From: Acidobacteriaceae bacterium
GTDB taxonomy: Bacteria > Acidobacteriota > Terriglobia > Terriglobales > Acidobacteriaceae
DNA length: 64,000 nt
Assembly (NCBI GenBank): GCA_027452125.1
Contig: DAIDGZ010000125.1
Coordinates: 1 to 64,000 of the forward strand
Direction: 5' to 3'
Made by a program: the position numbers and the translations under genes. The first letter of the stretch is position 1. Every line of letters begins with the position of its first letter. A model generated the notes under the pieces. That model was not told the DNA's origin. It saw only the letters and a program-made list of their open reading frames with translations, and made no database searches. Shown here piece after piece: positions 23,748-32,710 of this stretch.

Positions 23748-24935
23748 TTACGGCTGCGTCGCGCTTGCCTTGGCCTTGGTGGTGAACTTCTTGATGATGA
23801 ACTCGCGTACCAGGTTGTCGCCCGCATAGCTGGCCACACTTAGAGCGCCGTTGATGAACGTCAACGAGGCGCCGCGGTCTGCCTGCGGGTAGTAGAGGTT
23901 CGTCAGCCCACCCGCGGCAAAACTGCCCAGAATATGCGCATAGGCGGGCCGCCAACGGCCGCTGTCAGTCCGCGTCATCACCGCAGCGGAGATCGCATAC
24001 ATGGCGCGCGAGGTGACTGTACCCGTCCCGCGATAAAAGTAGCGCGGGTCCTGATGGAAGATGGATGGCAGCACTGCATAGCCCAGCAGATGCGCGGTCA
24101 AGGCGCTGCCGTAGGTGGCCCCATAACGCTTGGCATACCCACTGAATCCACCGCCATATCCGGAGAATGCATTCACGTACTGCTCCGCTCCGGCAATTCC
24201 AGCCGCACTCAAAAAGGTCACCGGATCGATCATCGAGCGAAAGGCCAGCTCATATTTCTGCTTCGGGCCCAGTGGTGGCGCGTTCCAGTCATAGCTGGTG
24301 TAGAAATTGGGAAAGATGCCCATAACCCGCTGCTGCTCGGCAATCTTTACCTGCTCTTCGGCCAGCACCTCGGGATCAGCCTCCACCCTGACTACTGCGG
24401 AGGTGGCCAGCGGCAGGCGGACATCCCGCACCAGGCGGAACTCGCCCGCGTGCAGCTGAATCACCGGCGAAACATAGGTACCCCATCCCTTGCCGCTCAC
24501 CTTCAGCGTGAAGCGGCCCGCAGGCAGTGCTGCAAAGGTGAACTCGCCATTGCTTCCCGACTTGAGGCTTATGGGCCTGCCATTGCCGCTGGCCGGGCTA
24601 AGTGTCACCGTAGCCCCCTGCACCTCAGAGCCATTCGTGTCCAGAACCGTACCGGAGAGGGTGGCGGAGTCTGCCTTGGATGCCGCACCGTCCGCCTGCC
24701 CGGCCGGGTTCGGGGCATTCGGCAGTTTCTCCCCGTTGGTTATGGAAGGCGCGGCCTGCGCTGACAGGGAGCGTGGAAAAATCCCTGCAAGCATCATCCC
24801 CGCCACGCCGAATAAGAGAAGAAGCGCTGGACAGGAACGATTCGTAAACAAGGCAACACGGCACTGGCCGCGCAGCCCCTGGCCTCGTCTGCCAGTGCGT
24901 GTACGGGCAGGAACACCCATCCTTGGGAAGTGCAT
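23748..24935 (-). CDS. Envelope protein with carboxypeptidase-regulatory-like domain
   Basis: 395 residues from the ATG at 24935 (GGAG 5 bases upstream; a longer frame to 25010 lacks one). A basic N-terminus leads to a hydrophobic segment (about 35-60). Then comes an Ig-like CarboxypepD_reg fold (about 90-170): TLSGTVLDTNGSEVQGATVTL, GEFTFAALPAGRFTLKVS. The C-terminal 200 residues hold Gly/Tyr-rich stretches (FSGYGGGFSGYAKRYG) and amphipathic segments, possibly membrane associated. Proteins of this build are frequent in acidobacterial genomes. Function unknown. Confidence 0.72.
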   Translation of the reverse strand: MHFPRMGVPARTRTGRRGQGLRGQCRVALFTNRSCPALLLLFGVAGMMLAGIFPRSLSAQAAPSITNGEKLPNAPNPAGQADGAASKADSATLSGTVLDTNGSEVQGATVTLSPASGNGRPISLKSGSNGEFTFAALPAGRFTLKVSGKGWGTYVSPVIQLHAGEFRLVRDVRLPLATSAVVRVEADPEVLAEEQVKIAEQQRVMGIFPNFYTSYDWNAPPLGPKQKYELAFRSMIDPVTFLSAAGIAGAEQYVNAFSGYGGGFSGYAKRYGATYGSALTAHLLGYAVLPSIFHQDPRYFYRGTGTVTSRAMYAISAAVMTRTDSGRWRPAYAHILGSFAAGGLTNLYYPQADRGASLTFINGALSVASYAGDNLVREFIIKKFTTKAKASATQP

Positions 24936-25173
24936 ACGATCTCCGGGGATATTGATTTCCGGCCCAATGAGAAGGACCTTGCCGCGGCGGAATCCACACT
25001 GCACAGACACGGGTCCCGCACTCGATGGACGATTTCAGGATACGGGTGTCATCACCGGCTCACATGACGATTTCGTCATATCGACAGTTTGCCGACTCTC
25101 ATCCGACACTCATCAACTCCATGTAAATCAGCAGACTATGAATCCGAAAGACGAGCACTGTCCTGCTCTGAAA

Positions 25174-26016
25174 CTATAAGTTGAAAAGCTCACGCAGCCG
25201 CTTGGTCTGGGCGCGGCTCACCGGGATCTCGGTCTGGCGCTTATCGTTCATGCGCAGCTGATAGCTGGATTTGAACCACGGCACTACCTCGCGGATGTGG
25301 TTGATATTCACCACAAAGCCGCGATGCGCGCGCCAGAACAGCGCCGGATCAAGCAATTCCAGGAGTTCCTCCAGGGTGCGGCACTTGGAGTGCCCCTCGA
25401 AGGTCTGCGTCACCACGCGGATGACGCCCTCATCGATAGCGGCAAAGCAAATGTCTGCCTGATCCACCAGCAGCAGCCGGCTCTGCGCCTGCACAATCAG
25501 CCGCGCCGGCTGCGGCGCGCGTCCAGCGCCCCGCGGCCCGTTGAGCAGCCGCAGCAATGCGTCCAACTGCGTCTCAATGGGCTTTTCTGCCGGCGAAGTT
25601 TGATCGGCAGCCAGCCGCCCGCGGGCCCGTTCGACGGCCTGCTCCACGCGGGCGCGGTCAAAGGGTTTGAGCAGGTAGTCCACTGCGTTGACGTCGAAGG
25701 CACGCACGGCATACTGGTCATACGCCGTGGCAAACACGATCTGCGGCAGCGGTTCGGCCGCTTCGCCGTCCTCGCCCGCGGCAGCGCCCGGACGACGGCG
25801 CTCCATGAGCCGCTGGATCACGGCGAATCCATCCTGGCCGGGCATCTGCACATCCAGAAACACCAGGTCAGGACGGCACTCCTCGATCAGATCCACGGCC
25901 TCGATGCCATTGGCGCCCTGGCCCACAATCTCCACTCCGCCCACAGACTCGAGCAGATATTTCAACTCCTCGCGGGCGAGCTTTTCGTCGTCGATGATCA
26001 GTGCTGATAGCGCCAT
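25174..26016 (-). CDS. LytTR-family response regulator
   Basis: 280 residues. The receiver domain (3-125) has the acidic pair IIDDEK, the phosphoacceptor Asp in LVFLDVQMPG, a Thr/Ala switch in VFATAYDQYA and Lys in LLKPFDR. A linker of about 45 residues carries low-complexity sequence. The C-terminal LytTR DNA-binding domain (about 175-280) includes RAHRGFVVNINHIREVVPW. It resembles AlgR/LytR regulators acting with LytS-type kinases; no kinase is adjacent, so the partner must be elsewhere. Confidence 0.95.
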   Translation of the reverse strand: MALSALIIDDEKLAREELKYLLESVGGVEIVGQGANGIEAVDLIEECRPDLVFLDVQMPGQDGFAVIQRLMERRRPGAAAGEDGEAAEPLPQIVFATAYDQYAVRAFDVNAVDYLLKPFDRARVEQAVERARGRLAADQTSPAEKPIETQLDALLRLLNGPRGAGRAPQPARLIVQAQSRLLLVDQADICFAAIDEGVIRVVTQTFEGHSKCRTLEELLELLDPALFWRAHRGFVVNINHIREVVPWFKSSYQLRMNDKRQTEIPVSRAQTKRLRELFNL

Positions 26017-26137
26017 AGGATCGAAACTTGATTGTAGGAAGAGCGTCAGGCCCGGTCAATCCGGGCCCGGCGGAACAGGATGCTTGAAGGCAGAGGAAGG
26101 GAAATATAGATTGCCGAACCGGAGCTGACTGCGAAGC

Positions 26138-26665
26138 CTAGTCTCCGAGAACGTGCAGCCGGCGGGGCATCTCGTCCTCTGCCAGGGAGTGGCCGCAGCG
26201 GGTGCAATAGATATCCGTGGTGCGCACCGAGCGGTAGCAGTTGCCGCAACTGGCGGTCAGCCGGTAGTTGCACTGCGGGCAGAAGTGGAAGTCGCTCTGC
26301 ACATGGGTGCTGCAGGCCGGGCAACGCGTCACCTCCGGCTGGCGCAGCAGGAAGTACAGCACGGCGCCGATGCCGCCCGGCATCACAAAGCAGACCAGCA
26401 TCCAGAAGCGGGTGCTCATGCCGCGCCGCGGCGCATCCTTGCTGATGTAGCCCACCATCAGGAAGTAGAGCGCAACCACCACGCCCCAGGAGAGATTGAA
26501 GTAGATACGGAAGCCCAGCGGCGGCGGCGCATGGTGCCGGTGCTCGGGCGCGATGATCCAGAAATAGTACTCAATCAGCAGAAATGCGATGCTGGCGAGG
26601 ATGATTGACCACGCCGGAATCATCCGTTCATCGTCATTCACGGCAATGGACTGAGGTTCATGCAT
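26138..26665 (-). CDS. Three-helix membrane protein with double zinc ribbon
   Basis: 175 residues. Hydrophobic helices at about 17-38, 52-73 and 86-107, then a soluble tail with four CxxC knuckles: CPACSTHV, CPQCNYRL, CGNCYRSV and CTRCGHSL. This is a double zinc-ribbon C-terminus. The ribosome site GGAGG lies in the perfect palindrome CCTCCCGGGAGG (26677-26688), which could hide it in a hairpin. Another inverted repeat, TTAAGC-CAA-GCTTAA (26703-26717), lies just upstream and may be an operator. Function unknown. Confidence 0.75.
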   Translation of the reverse strand: MHEPQSIAVNDDERMIPAWSIILASIAFLLIEYYFWIIAPEHRHHAPPPLGFRIYFNLSWGVVVALYFLMVGYISKDAPRRGMSTRFWMLVCFVMPGGIGAVLYFLLRQPEVTRCPACSTHVQSDFHFCPQCNYRLTASCGNCYRSVRTTDIYCTRCGHSLAEDEMPRRLHVLGD

Positions 26666-26797
26666 ACAGGCTCCCTCCTCCCGGGAGGGTGTTCATACAA
26701 GATTAAGCCAAGCTTAACCTTTATTCAGATGGACGAGAAGAAGAAGCTGGAAGTTGCCTGCACAACAGAACAAATCGCGTAGCCGCCAGAAAGGTGT

Positions 26798-27157
26798 TCA
26801 GGACCGCTTGCGCAGCCAGCCGGCCACCAGGACAGAAGCCAGCAGCGCAGCCAGAAAGACCCCCACCCAGAGACTGAATTGGGTTGATATATCCGCCAGG
26901 CGCTCGCCGCCGATCAAATCGTCGGCCACATGCCATGCAAATGGACCTAAGATGATGATAAAAAGCAAGATAGATGCAAGGGCGAGGGAGCGGCTGCGTT
27001 TTTGCCCGGCCTTTTGTTCCTGCATGACGCCAAGCGAAGCAATCACCACGCGCCGTGTGCGATGGGCGACTGCGCTCTCGCGTCCAGCCTGGGTGCCGGC
27101 CAGGGTGGAGACCAGCGTACGATCCGCACCTCTTTCGGTCACCACGGAATCTTTCAC
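26798..27157 (-). CDS. Small two-helix membrane protein coupled to an ECF sigma factor
   Basis: 119 residues from GTG; its GTGA overlaps the sigma factor stop, so translation is coupled. Residues 1-57 are a soluble, basic region; two membrane segments follow at about 58-77 and 95-115, with the C-terminus basic (RKRS). An anti-sigma factor is expected in this position. I do not see the HxxxCxxC zinc motif of common anti-sigma factors, so that role is inference. Confidence 0.65.
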   Translation of the reverse strand: MKDSVVTERGADRTLVSTLAGTQAGRESAVAHRTRRVVIASLGVMQEQKAGQKRSRSLALASILLFIIILGPFAWHVADDLIGGERLADISTQFSLWVGVFLAALLASVLVAGWLRKRS

Positions 27158-27804
27158 ACGGCCTCCGTGATCGGCGCCATAGCCTGCTCCAGGCGCGGCT
27201 TGAGCATCGCCAGGCCGCGATAGAGTCTGGATTTCACAGTGGAGAGCGGCGCACGCGTCACCTTGGCGATCTCCTCGAGCGACAGCTCCTCATGGAAGCG
27301 CAACACCAGCACCTCGCGGTGCAGCGTGTCGAGTTGCAGCAGGGCCGCGGCAATACGCTCGCGGTCTTCCAGGCTGGCAAAGCTTTCAAAAGGCGTCGGC
27401 TCGGTATCGGCCACCTCAAAGCTCATCGGGCGGTCATCGTCGCCGCTCTCGATCAGCTCGTCCAGGCTGCTCATGGTGCGCTTGCGGCGCATGTCGATGA
27501 CCAGATTGCGCGCGATGGTGAAGAGCCACGTCTCGAAGCGTGCCTTGCCGTTGAACTGCGCCCCGCGAACCAGAACCCGCATCCAGACCTCCTGAAAGAG
27601 GTCCTCGGCCAGCTCCCGCTGCCCGGTGAGATACAGCAAATAGCGCAATAACCGGTGCTGATACTTCGCGATCAGCTGATCGAGCAGGCCGGCATCCTGC
27701 CGTTTGAGCCCCTGCGCAACCGCAAGGCTCTCCTGCCGCGCCTGTTCCTCGGCGACGGTGGCCTTGCTCTGGGCAAAAAACGGCTGGATCGAGGCGAAGG
27801 TCAT
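27154..27804 (-). CDS. ECF-type RNA polymerase sigma factor
   Basis: 216 residues. Region 2 (about 40-110) includes LLRYLLYLTGQRELAEDLFQEVWMRV and FETWLFTIARNLVID; region 4 (about 155-205) includes LDTLHREVLVLRFHEELSLEEIA and STVKSRLYRGL. There is no region 3, as expected for a group 4 sigma. The N-terminal 35 residues are longer than usual. It is co-translated with the small membrane protein that may control it. Confidence 0.95.
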   Translation of the reverse strand: MTFASIQPFFAQSKATVAEEQARQESLAVAQGLKRQDAGLLDQLIAKYQHRLLRYLLYLTGQRELAEDLFQEVWMRVLVRGAQFNGKARFETWLFTIARNLVIDMRRKRTMSSLDELIESGDDDRPMSFEVADTEPTPFESFASLEDRERIAAALLQLDTLHREVLVLRFHEELSLEEIAKVTRAPLSTVKSRLYRGLAMLKPRLEQAMAPITEAV

Positions 27805-27884
27805 CTCAACTGATTAGACGATAAACCCTGCCACAAAGACGAGCGAAATCGGCCGCGACAGGAAAAAGTTTCCCAGCAGGCGCC

Positions 27885-28559
27885 TCAAACCCCTCGCTCA
27901 AGGCGCTGCAGCGCCTCATCCACGGCTTTGGCGGCACGGCGCTCACGCGCTTCCACCGTCTCGTAATAGAAGATGCCCAGCAGGTGTCCCCGTCTCTGCA
28001 CCGGCGTCATCGCCTCCCATGCCTCGCGGGCGCGCGGTGTGCGCTGGAAGATCGCCCGCAGGACCGGGGGCGGCTCCTGTTCGCCTTCCATGGCCTGCAT
28101 GAGCCGCTCTGCCATCCGTTCGGCGCGCTTCAGGCGGGTTGCGGCGCCTTTGGGCTCGCTCACCCACTTGCCAATCTCTCGCCGTGTGGACTCGCTCAGG
28201 GCACCAAACCAGCGGCGCAGGCTGTGCGCCCCCTTCAACTCGCGCTCCAGTTCAGGAGGGACCAGCACCTCACGCTCCTCCATATCCGGCTCCATGCGGA
28301 TGCGCACCCGGGAACCCACCGCGGCCCCAGCGCCAGCCTGCATCTTTTTATTGACCAGCAGGATGTACCCGTCGCCGCCGAGGTTGGGAAAGAGCGAGGT
28401 GCGAAAGGGAAAACCTTCAATCTCGCCCTTCACTCGACGGCCGCGGCGCTGCGGCCAGGCCTTGGCGATATCGAAGGGGATTCGGGCGATCGTCCAGCGC
28501 AGATGGGTTCCATCCGGCTCGAGCATTGCGGTAAATGATTTGGCAGGAGAAGCGCACAT
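27885..28559 (-). CDS. DUF1905/YdeI-type protein
   Basis: 224 residues from the ATG at 28559 (MCASPAK). The N-terminal half shows the DUF1905 beta-barrel (FDIAKAWPQRRGRRVKGEIEG; SRVRIRMEPDMEER). The C-terminal half has the YdeI/OmpD-associated helical region with PRAREAWEAMTPVQRRGHLLGI. YdeI-like proteins are linked to bacteriocin or envelope-stress tolerance in other bacteria, but no mechanism is established. It is divergent from the adenosine deaminase-like gene. Confidence 0.8.
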   Translation of the reverse strand: MCASPAKSFTAMLEPDGTHLRWTIARIPFDIAKAWPQRRGRRVKGEIEGFPFRTSLFPNLGGDGYILLVNKKMQAGAGAAVGSRVRIRMEPDMEEREVLVPPELERELKGAHSLRRWFGALSESTRREIGKWVSEPKGAATRLKRAERMAERLMQAMEGEQEPPPVLRAIFQRTPRAREAWEAMTPVQRRGHLLGIFYYETVEARERRAAKAVDEALQRLERGV

Positions 28560-28662
28560 AGTCAATCCAGCCTCGCCAGTATGCCGGTACACCGCATACG
28601 GATCAAGTCCGCCGCGCAACCCCGCGCCTGAGAACTGCTTGTGCCGTACACTGGAAGGCATC

Positions 28663-30255
28663 ATGCGCCAGCACGTCTCTCGTCTTGCCTCCCTGTTTGC
28701 CGCGGTCTCTCTCCCACTCTGCGCACAGGCGCAGGCCGCTCATTCCGCTGGCGCTGAGGCCCGGACAGAGAGTGCTTATCGGCTAGCAGTGCAGCAGGGG
28801 CCAGCCGCACTGCGCGGCTTTCTGGAGGACTTTCCCAAAGGCGCAGACCTGCACGTGCATCTCTCCGGGGCGGTCTACGCCGAGACGTTCATTCACGATG
28901 CCGCAAAGGATGGCGTCTGCATCGATCCTGCAGCGTTACAGTTTGCCAAACCACCCTGCAGCGGCAAGCTGCTTCCGGCCAGCGAGTTCTCCGGCGATCT
29001 GACCCCGGCGGAGCAAAAGCTCTACGACGAACTGATTGACGCCTTCTCCATGCGCGGCTTTGTACCCACCCCCGGCTGGAACGGGCATGACCAGTTCTTT
29101 GCCACCTTTGACCGCTTTGGCGGGCTCAACAAAAGCCACACCGCCGAGTGGGTGGATGAGGTGGCCCGCCGCGCCGCCGCCCAGAACGAACAGTATCTGG
29201 AGCTGATGGTGACGCCGCCCTTCGGCCACGCCGCTGCCCTGGGAAAAGAAATCGGCTGGAGCGCAGCGATGAGCCAGCCAAATGTAAGCCCGGCAGACTT
29301 TGCCCGGCTGCGGCAGGAACTGCTGGACCACGGCCTGCGCCAGGAGGTTGCCGCCGACCGCCAGGAGGTGGCAACCGCTGAGGAGGGCCGCAACAAGCTG
29401 GAGCACTGCAGCACCCCCCAGGCCATGTCTGCCTGCCAGGTGCAGATCCGTTACCTCTATCAGATCCTGCGCGGCAACCCGCCCCAGCAGGTCTTTGCGC
29501 AAACACTGCTGGGCTTTGAAACGGTTGAGGCCAGCATGGAGGCCGGACAGGGCGGCTTTGCCGGCATCAACTTTGTCATGCCCGAAGACGGCTACCTCTC
29601 CATGCGCGACTACGCGCTGCAGATGAAGATGGTGGGCTATCTGCACTCCGTCTATCCCCACGTGCACATCGCGCTGCACGCCGGCGAGCTGACCGAAGGG
29701 CTGGTGCCGCCAGAGGGACTGCGCTTCCACATCCGTCAGGCCGTCGAGATCGCCCACGCCGAGCGCATTGGGCACGGCGTCGACGTGATGTACGAGGACA
29801 ACGCCGCGCAACTGCTGAAGGAGATGGCCGCCCGGCACATCATGGTGGAGATCAACCTCAGCTCCAACGAAGGCATTCTGGGCGTGAAGGGCGATGAACA
29901 CCCCTTCCCGATCTACCTGAAGGAACATGTACCGGTGGCGCTCTCCACCGATGATGAGGGTGTGAGCCGCATTGATCTGACCCACGAGTATGTGCGCGCC
30001 GCGCTGGACTATCACCTGAGCTACGCGCAGCTCAAGACGCTGGCTCGCACCGGCATGGAGCACAACTTCCTGCCTGGCCCCAGCCTGTGGGCCAAGCCAG
30101 ACGACTTCGGCATGCCGGTTGTTGCCTGCCGCAGCCAGGAACTGGGCTCCCAAAAGCCTTCCTCCGCGTGCCAGGCATTTCTCCGCGGTAGCCAGAAAGC
30201 TGCAGCCCAGTGGGAGCTGGAACAGCGCTTCCACTCCTTCGAAGCGCGCTTCTAG
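28663..30255 (+). CDS. Secreted adenosine deaminase-like (ADA2/ADGF type) enzyme
   Basis: 530 residues from the ATG at 28663 (GGAAGG upstream). A signal peptide ends near residue 25. Metal and catalytic motifs of the adenyl deaminase family follow: DLHVHLSG (H64, H66), ALHAGELTEG, AERIGHGVD and LSTDDEGVSR. The length is well above the usual 330-350. A large insert (about 80-150, with MRGFVPTPGWNGHDQFFATF) resembles the extracellular ADA2/ADGF group. It probably deaminates adenosine or a related aminopurine in the periplasm or outside the cell (inference). Confidence 0.85.
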   Translation: MRQHVSRLASLFAAVSLPLCAQAQAAHSAGAEARTESAYRLAVQQGPAALRGFLEDFPKGADLHVHLSGAVYAETFIHDAAKDGVCIDPAALQFAKPPCSGKLLPASEFSGDLTPAEQKLYDELIDAFSMRGFVPTPGWNGHDQFFATFDRFGGLNKSHTAEWVDEVARRAAAQNEQYLELMVTPPFGHAAALGKEIGWSAAMSQPNVSPADFARLRQELLDHGLRQEVAADRQEVATAEEGRNKLEHCSTPQAMSACQVQIRYLYQILRGNPPQQVFAQTLLGFETVEASMEAGQGGFAGINFVMPEDGYLSMRDYALQMKMVGYLHSVYPHVHIALHAGELTEGLVPPEGLRFHIRQAVEIAHAERIGHGVDVMYEDNAAQLLKEMAARHIMVEINLSSNEGILGVKGDEHPFPIYLKEHVPVALSTDDEGVSRIDLTHEYVRAALDYHLSYAQLKTLARTGMEHNFLPGPSLWAKPDDFGMPVVACRSQELGSQKPSSACQAFLRGSQKAAAQWELEQRFHSFEARF

Positions 30256-30532
30256 CCGGATCTCTGTTTCCCACTGTCCATTACGGGGCTCGTCCCGCCC
30301 GAGGCGTGCCCAAAATATTTTGAAAAAAATCGCGACTTTCCTCACCCAGTTTGGTTAGCATCTTGGAACGTCAGCGAATCCCCCTGAATACCCCTCTGAC
30401 GGGTAGCAGTCATACCGGACTCGGAATTGGTGTTGGGCAAGTGAATGCTCACTGGTGTCCTTTTCCCTGGAGAGGCGCAGTGTGCATACGCGAGCATACC
30501 CACACCGCTTGCTGGTTTGGTTGAGGAGGTGC

Positions 30533-32680
30533 ATGGTGCATCGTTCGTCTTGCCGGCGCTTGAGCGCGGCCTGTGCGTTTACTTTGGTTCTGGCCCTGCT
30601 GGCCAGCGGGTGTAGCGGAGGCGGCGCGGGGGGCGGAACATCGCAGACGGCCCAACCGTCCATCACAGTCACTGGAAACAACCAGGTGCGGCTGGGCAGC
30701 ACGGACGCCTTCGCCGCCAGTGTTACAAACCTGACTAACTCCGCGGTGACCTGGCAGGTAAATGGCGTCGCGGGCGGAAACTCCTCGCTGGGCACCATCA
30801 CCAGCGGCGGCGTCTATACGCCCCCAGCGACCATCCCGTCGAACAATACCGTCACCGTGAGCGCTGTCAGCGTAGCCTCTCCCACGGTCTCCGGCTCCGC
30901 GCAGGTGAGCATCCTCAACCCGGTTCCCTCGGTCTCCGCAGCCATCGCCTCGCCCGTCTCCGGTACCAGCTACACACTGGAGGTAGACGGATCGGGGTTC
31001 CTCTCCAACTCGCAGATTGAGACCAACGGCACCGCGCTCTCCACCACGTACCTCTCGTCCACTGCCCTGCAAGCTACCGTGACCATCCCGTCGGGCAGCA
31101 CAGCGTTGAGTGTGACCGTGGTGAACCCCAATCCGGGCAGCGCCACGTCCACGGCCATCAACGCCATCATCGACAAGGCCTCCGTTGCCGCTGCCGCGCG
31201 CCTGCTGGACCAGGGCACCTTCGGTCCTACGCTGTCGGGTATCCAGCATGTGCAGCAGATCGGTCTCGACGCATGGATCACCGAGCAATTCAACACGCCC
31301 GATACAGCGCTGGCCAAAATCCCCTCGCCGCTGCCGGCGCTGTGCGCCTCCAGCAATAATCCGACCCCATGCGAGCAGTCTGAGTGGTGGCAGACGGTAC
31401 TCACCGGCAAAGACCAGTTGCGCCAGCGGGTGGCTTTTGCGTTGAGCGAAATTTTTGTTATCTCCACCGACACGGTCAATGGCAACGCGGCTGTGGCCTA
31501 CCACAACATGCTGGCCAATGACGCCTTTGGCAACTTCCTCACCGTCATGCACGATGTGACGCTGTCGCCGGGCATGGGCGCCTATCTGAACATGCTCAAC
31601 AGCGCCGCGGCGCCGGCTGGGCAGATCGCCAATGAAAACTACGCGCGCGAGCTGATGCAACTCTTCACCATCGGACTCAACGAACTCAATTCCGATGGCT
31701 CACTGCAACTCGACAGCAACAACCAGCCAATTCCTACCTATACCCAGGCCCAGGTGCAGGCCTTCGCCAAAGCCTACACGGGCTGGACCTATGCCTCCTC
31801 CACGGGCGGCACACCCAGCAAGTTCCCCAACACTGCGGCAAACTACTTCTCGCCCATGGCCGCCGTGGAATCCGAACACGACACCAGCGCCAAGACGCTG
31901 CTCAACGGCACCGTGCTTCCCGCCGGACAGACCGCGGAACAAGACCTGCAAGGCGCGCTGAACAACATCTTCACCCACCCCAACGTGGGTCCCTTCGTCT
32001 GTAAGCAGCTCATCCAGCACCTGGTGACCAGCACGCCCAGCCCCGCCTATGTCCAGCGCGTAGCCGCGGTCTTTGCGGACAACGGCAGCGGCGTCCGCGG
32101 CGACATGCAGGCCGTCATCCGTGCCATCCTGGAGGATCCCGAGGCGCGCGCCGGAGATACCGACGCCACCTATGACGGCGGCCACTTGCGCGAGCCCATG
32201 CTGTGGCTGGCCAACTTCATGCGTGCCGTGGGTTTCTCCAACACAGACCCCAATGGCTCCTACAACTCACTGTCCAATTACGCGAGTTCGCTCAGTGAGC
32301 AGCCCTATCGCTCCCCCAGCGTCTTCAACTTCTTCCCGCCCAGCTACGTGATTCCGCAAACCAAGCTGAACGCCCCGGAGTTCGATCTGGAGAACACGGC
32401 CAGCGCCATCCTGCGCCTGTCGCTGGCGGATTCGCTGGTCAACAACAAAATCTCCGGCTTCAGCATTGATCTGAGCGCCACCAGCACGCTGGGGCAGATC
32501 GCCGCCAATAGTCCCGGGCAGATGGTGGACACGCTGGGCGTGATGTTCATGCATGGACAGATGCCCGCGCAGATGCGCAGCGAGATTCTCAACGCCATCA
32601 ACGGGCTGGGGACAGCGCAACAGGTGCGCGTGGCCACCTACCTGGTCATCACATCCTCGCAATACAAAGTCATGCACTAG
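30533..32680 (+). CDS. DUF1800 lipoprotein with Ig-like N-terminal domains
   Basis: 715 residues from the ATG at 30533 (GAGGAGG 5 bases upstream). A lipobox LLASGC anchors it after about residue 24. Residues 35-210 hold two Ig-like segments (SITVTGNNQVRLGSTDAFAA; VSAAIASPVSGTSYTLEV). The DUF1800 domain starts near 220 (AARLLDQGTFGPTLSGIQHV) and includes NENYARELMQLFTIG and YRSPSVFNFFPPSY. DUF1800 proteins are nearly always encoded next to DUF1501 proteins, as here; the pair is thought to act at the envelope, function unknown. Confidence 0.88.
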   Translation: MVHRSSCRRLSAACAFTLVLALLASGCSGGGAGGGTSQTAQPSITVTGNNQVRLGSTDAFAASVTNLTNSAVTWQVNGVAGGNSSLGTITSGGVYTPPATIPSNNTVTVSAVSVASPTVSGSAQVSILNPVPSVSAAIASPVSGTSYTLEVDGSGFLSNSQIETNGTALSTTYLSSTALQATVTIPSGSTALSVTVVNPNPGSATSTAINAIIDKASVAAAARLLDQGTFGPTLSGIQHVQQIGLDAWITEQFNTPDTALAKIPSPLPALCASSNNPTPCEQSEWWQTVLTGKDQLRQRVAFALSEIFVISTDTVNGNAAVAYHNMLANDAFGNFLTVMHDVTLSPGMGAYLNMLNSAAAPAGQIANENYARELMQLFTIGLNELNSDGSLQLDSNNQPIPTYTQAQVQAFAKAYTGWTYASSTGGTPSKFPNTAANYFSPMAAVESEHDTSAKTLLNGTVLPAGQTAEQDLQGALNNIFTHPNVGPFVCKQLIQHLVTSTPSPAYVQRVAAVFADNGSGVRGDMQAVIRAILEDPEARAGDTDATYDGGHLREPMLWLANFMRAVGFSNTDPNGSYNSLSNYASSLSEQPYRSPSVFNFFPPSYVIPQTKLNAPEFDLENTASAILRLSLADSLVNNKISGFSIDLSATSTLGQIAANSPGQMVDTLGVMFMHGQMPAQMRSEILNAINGLGTAQQVRVATYLVITSSQYKVMH

Positions 32681-32710
32681 AGCCGGCCGTGTGCCCTGGA
32701 GGAGACTGAG

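Noticed and set aside
28936-30345. 469-residue minus-strand frame opposite the adenosine deaminase gene
   Set aside because: Antisense shadow; no motifs and no ribosome site.
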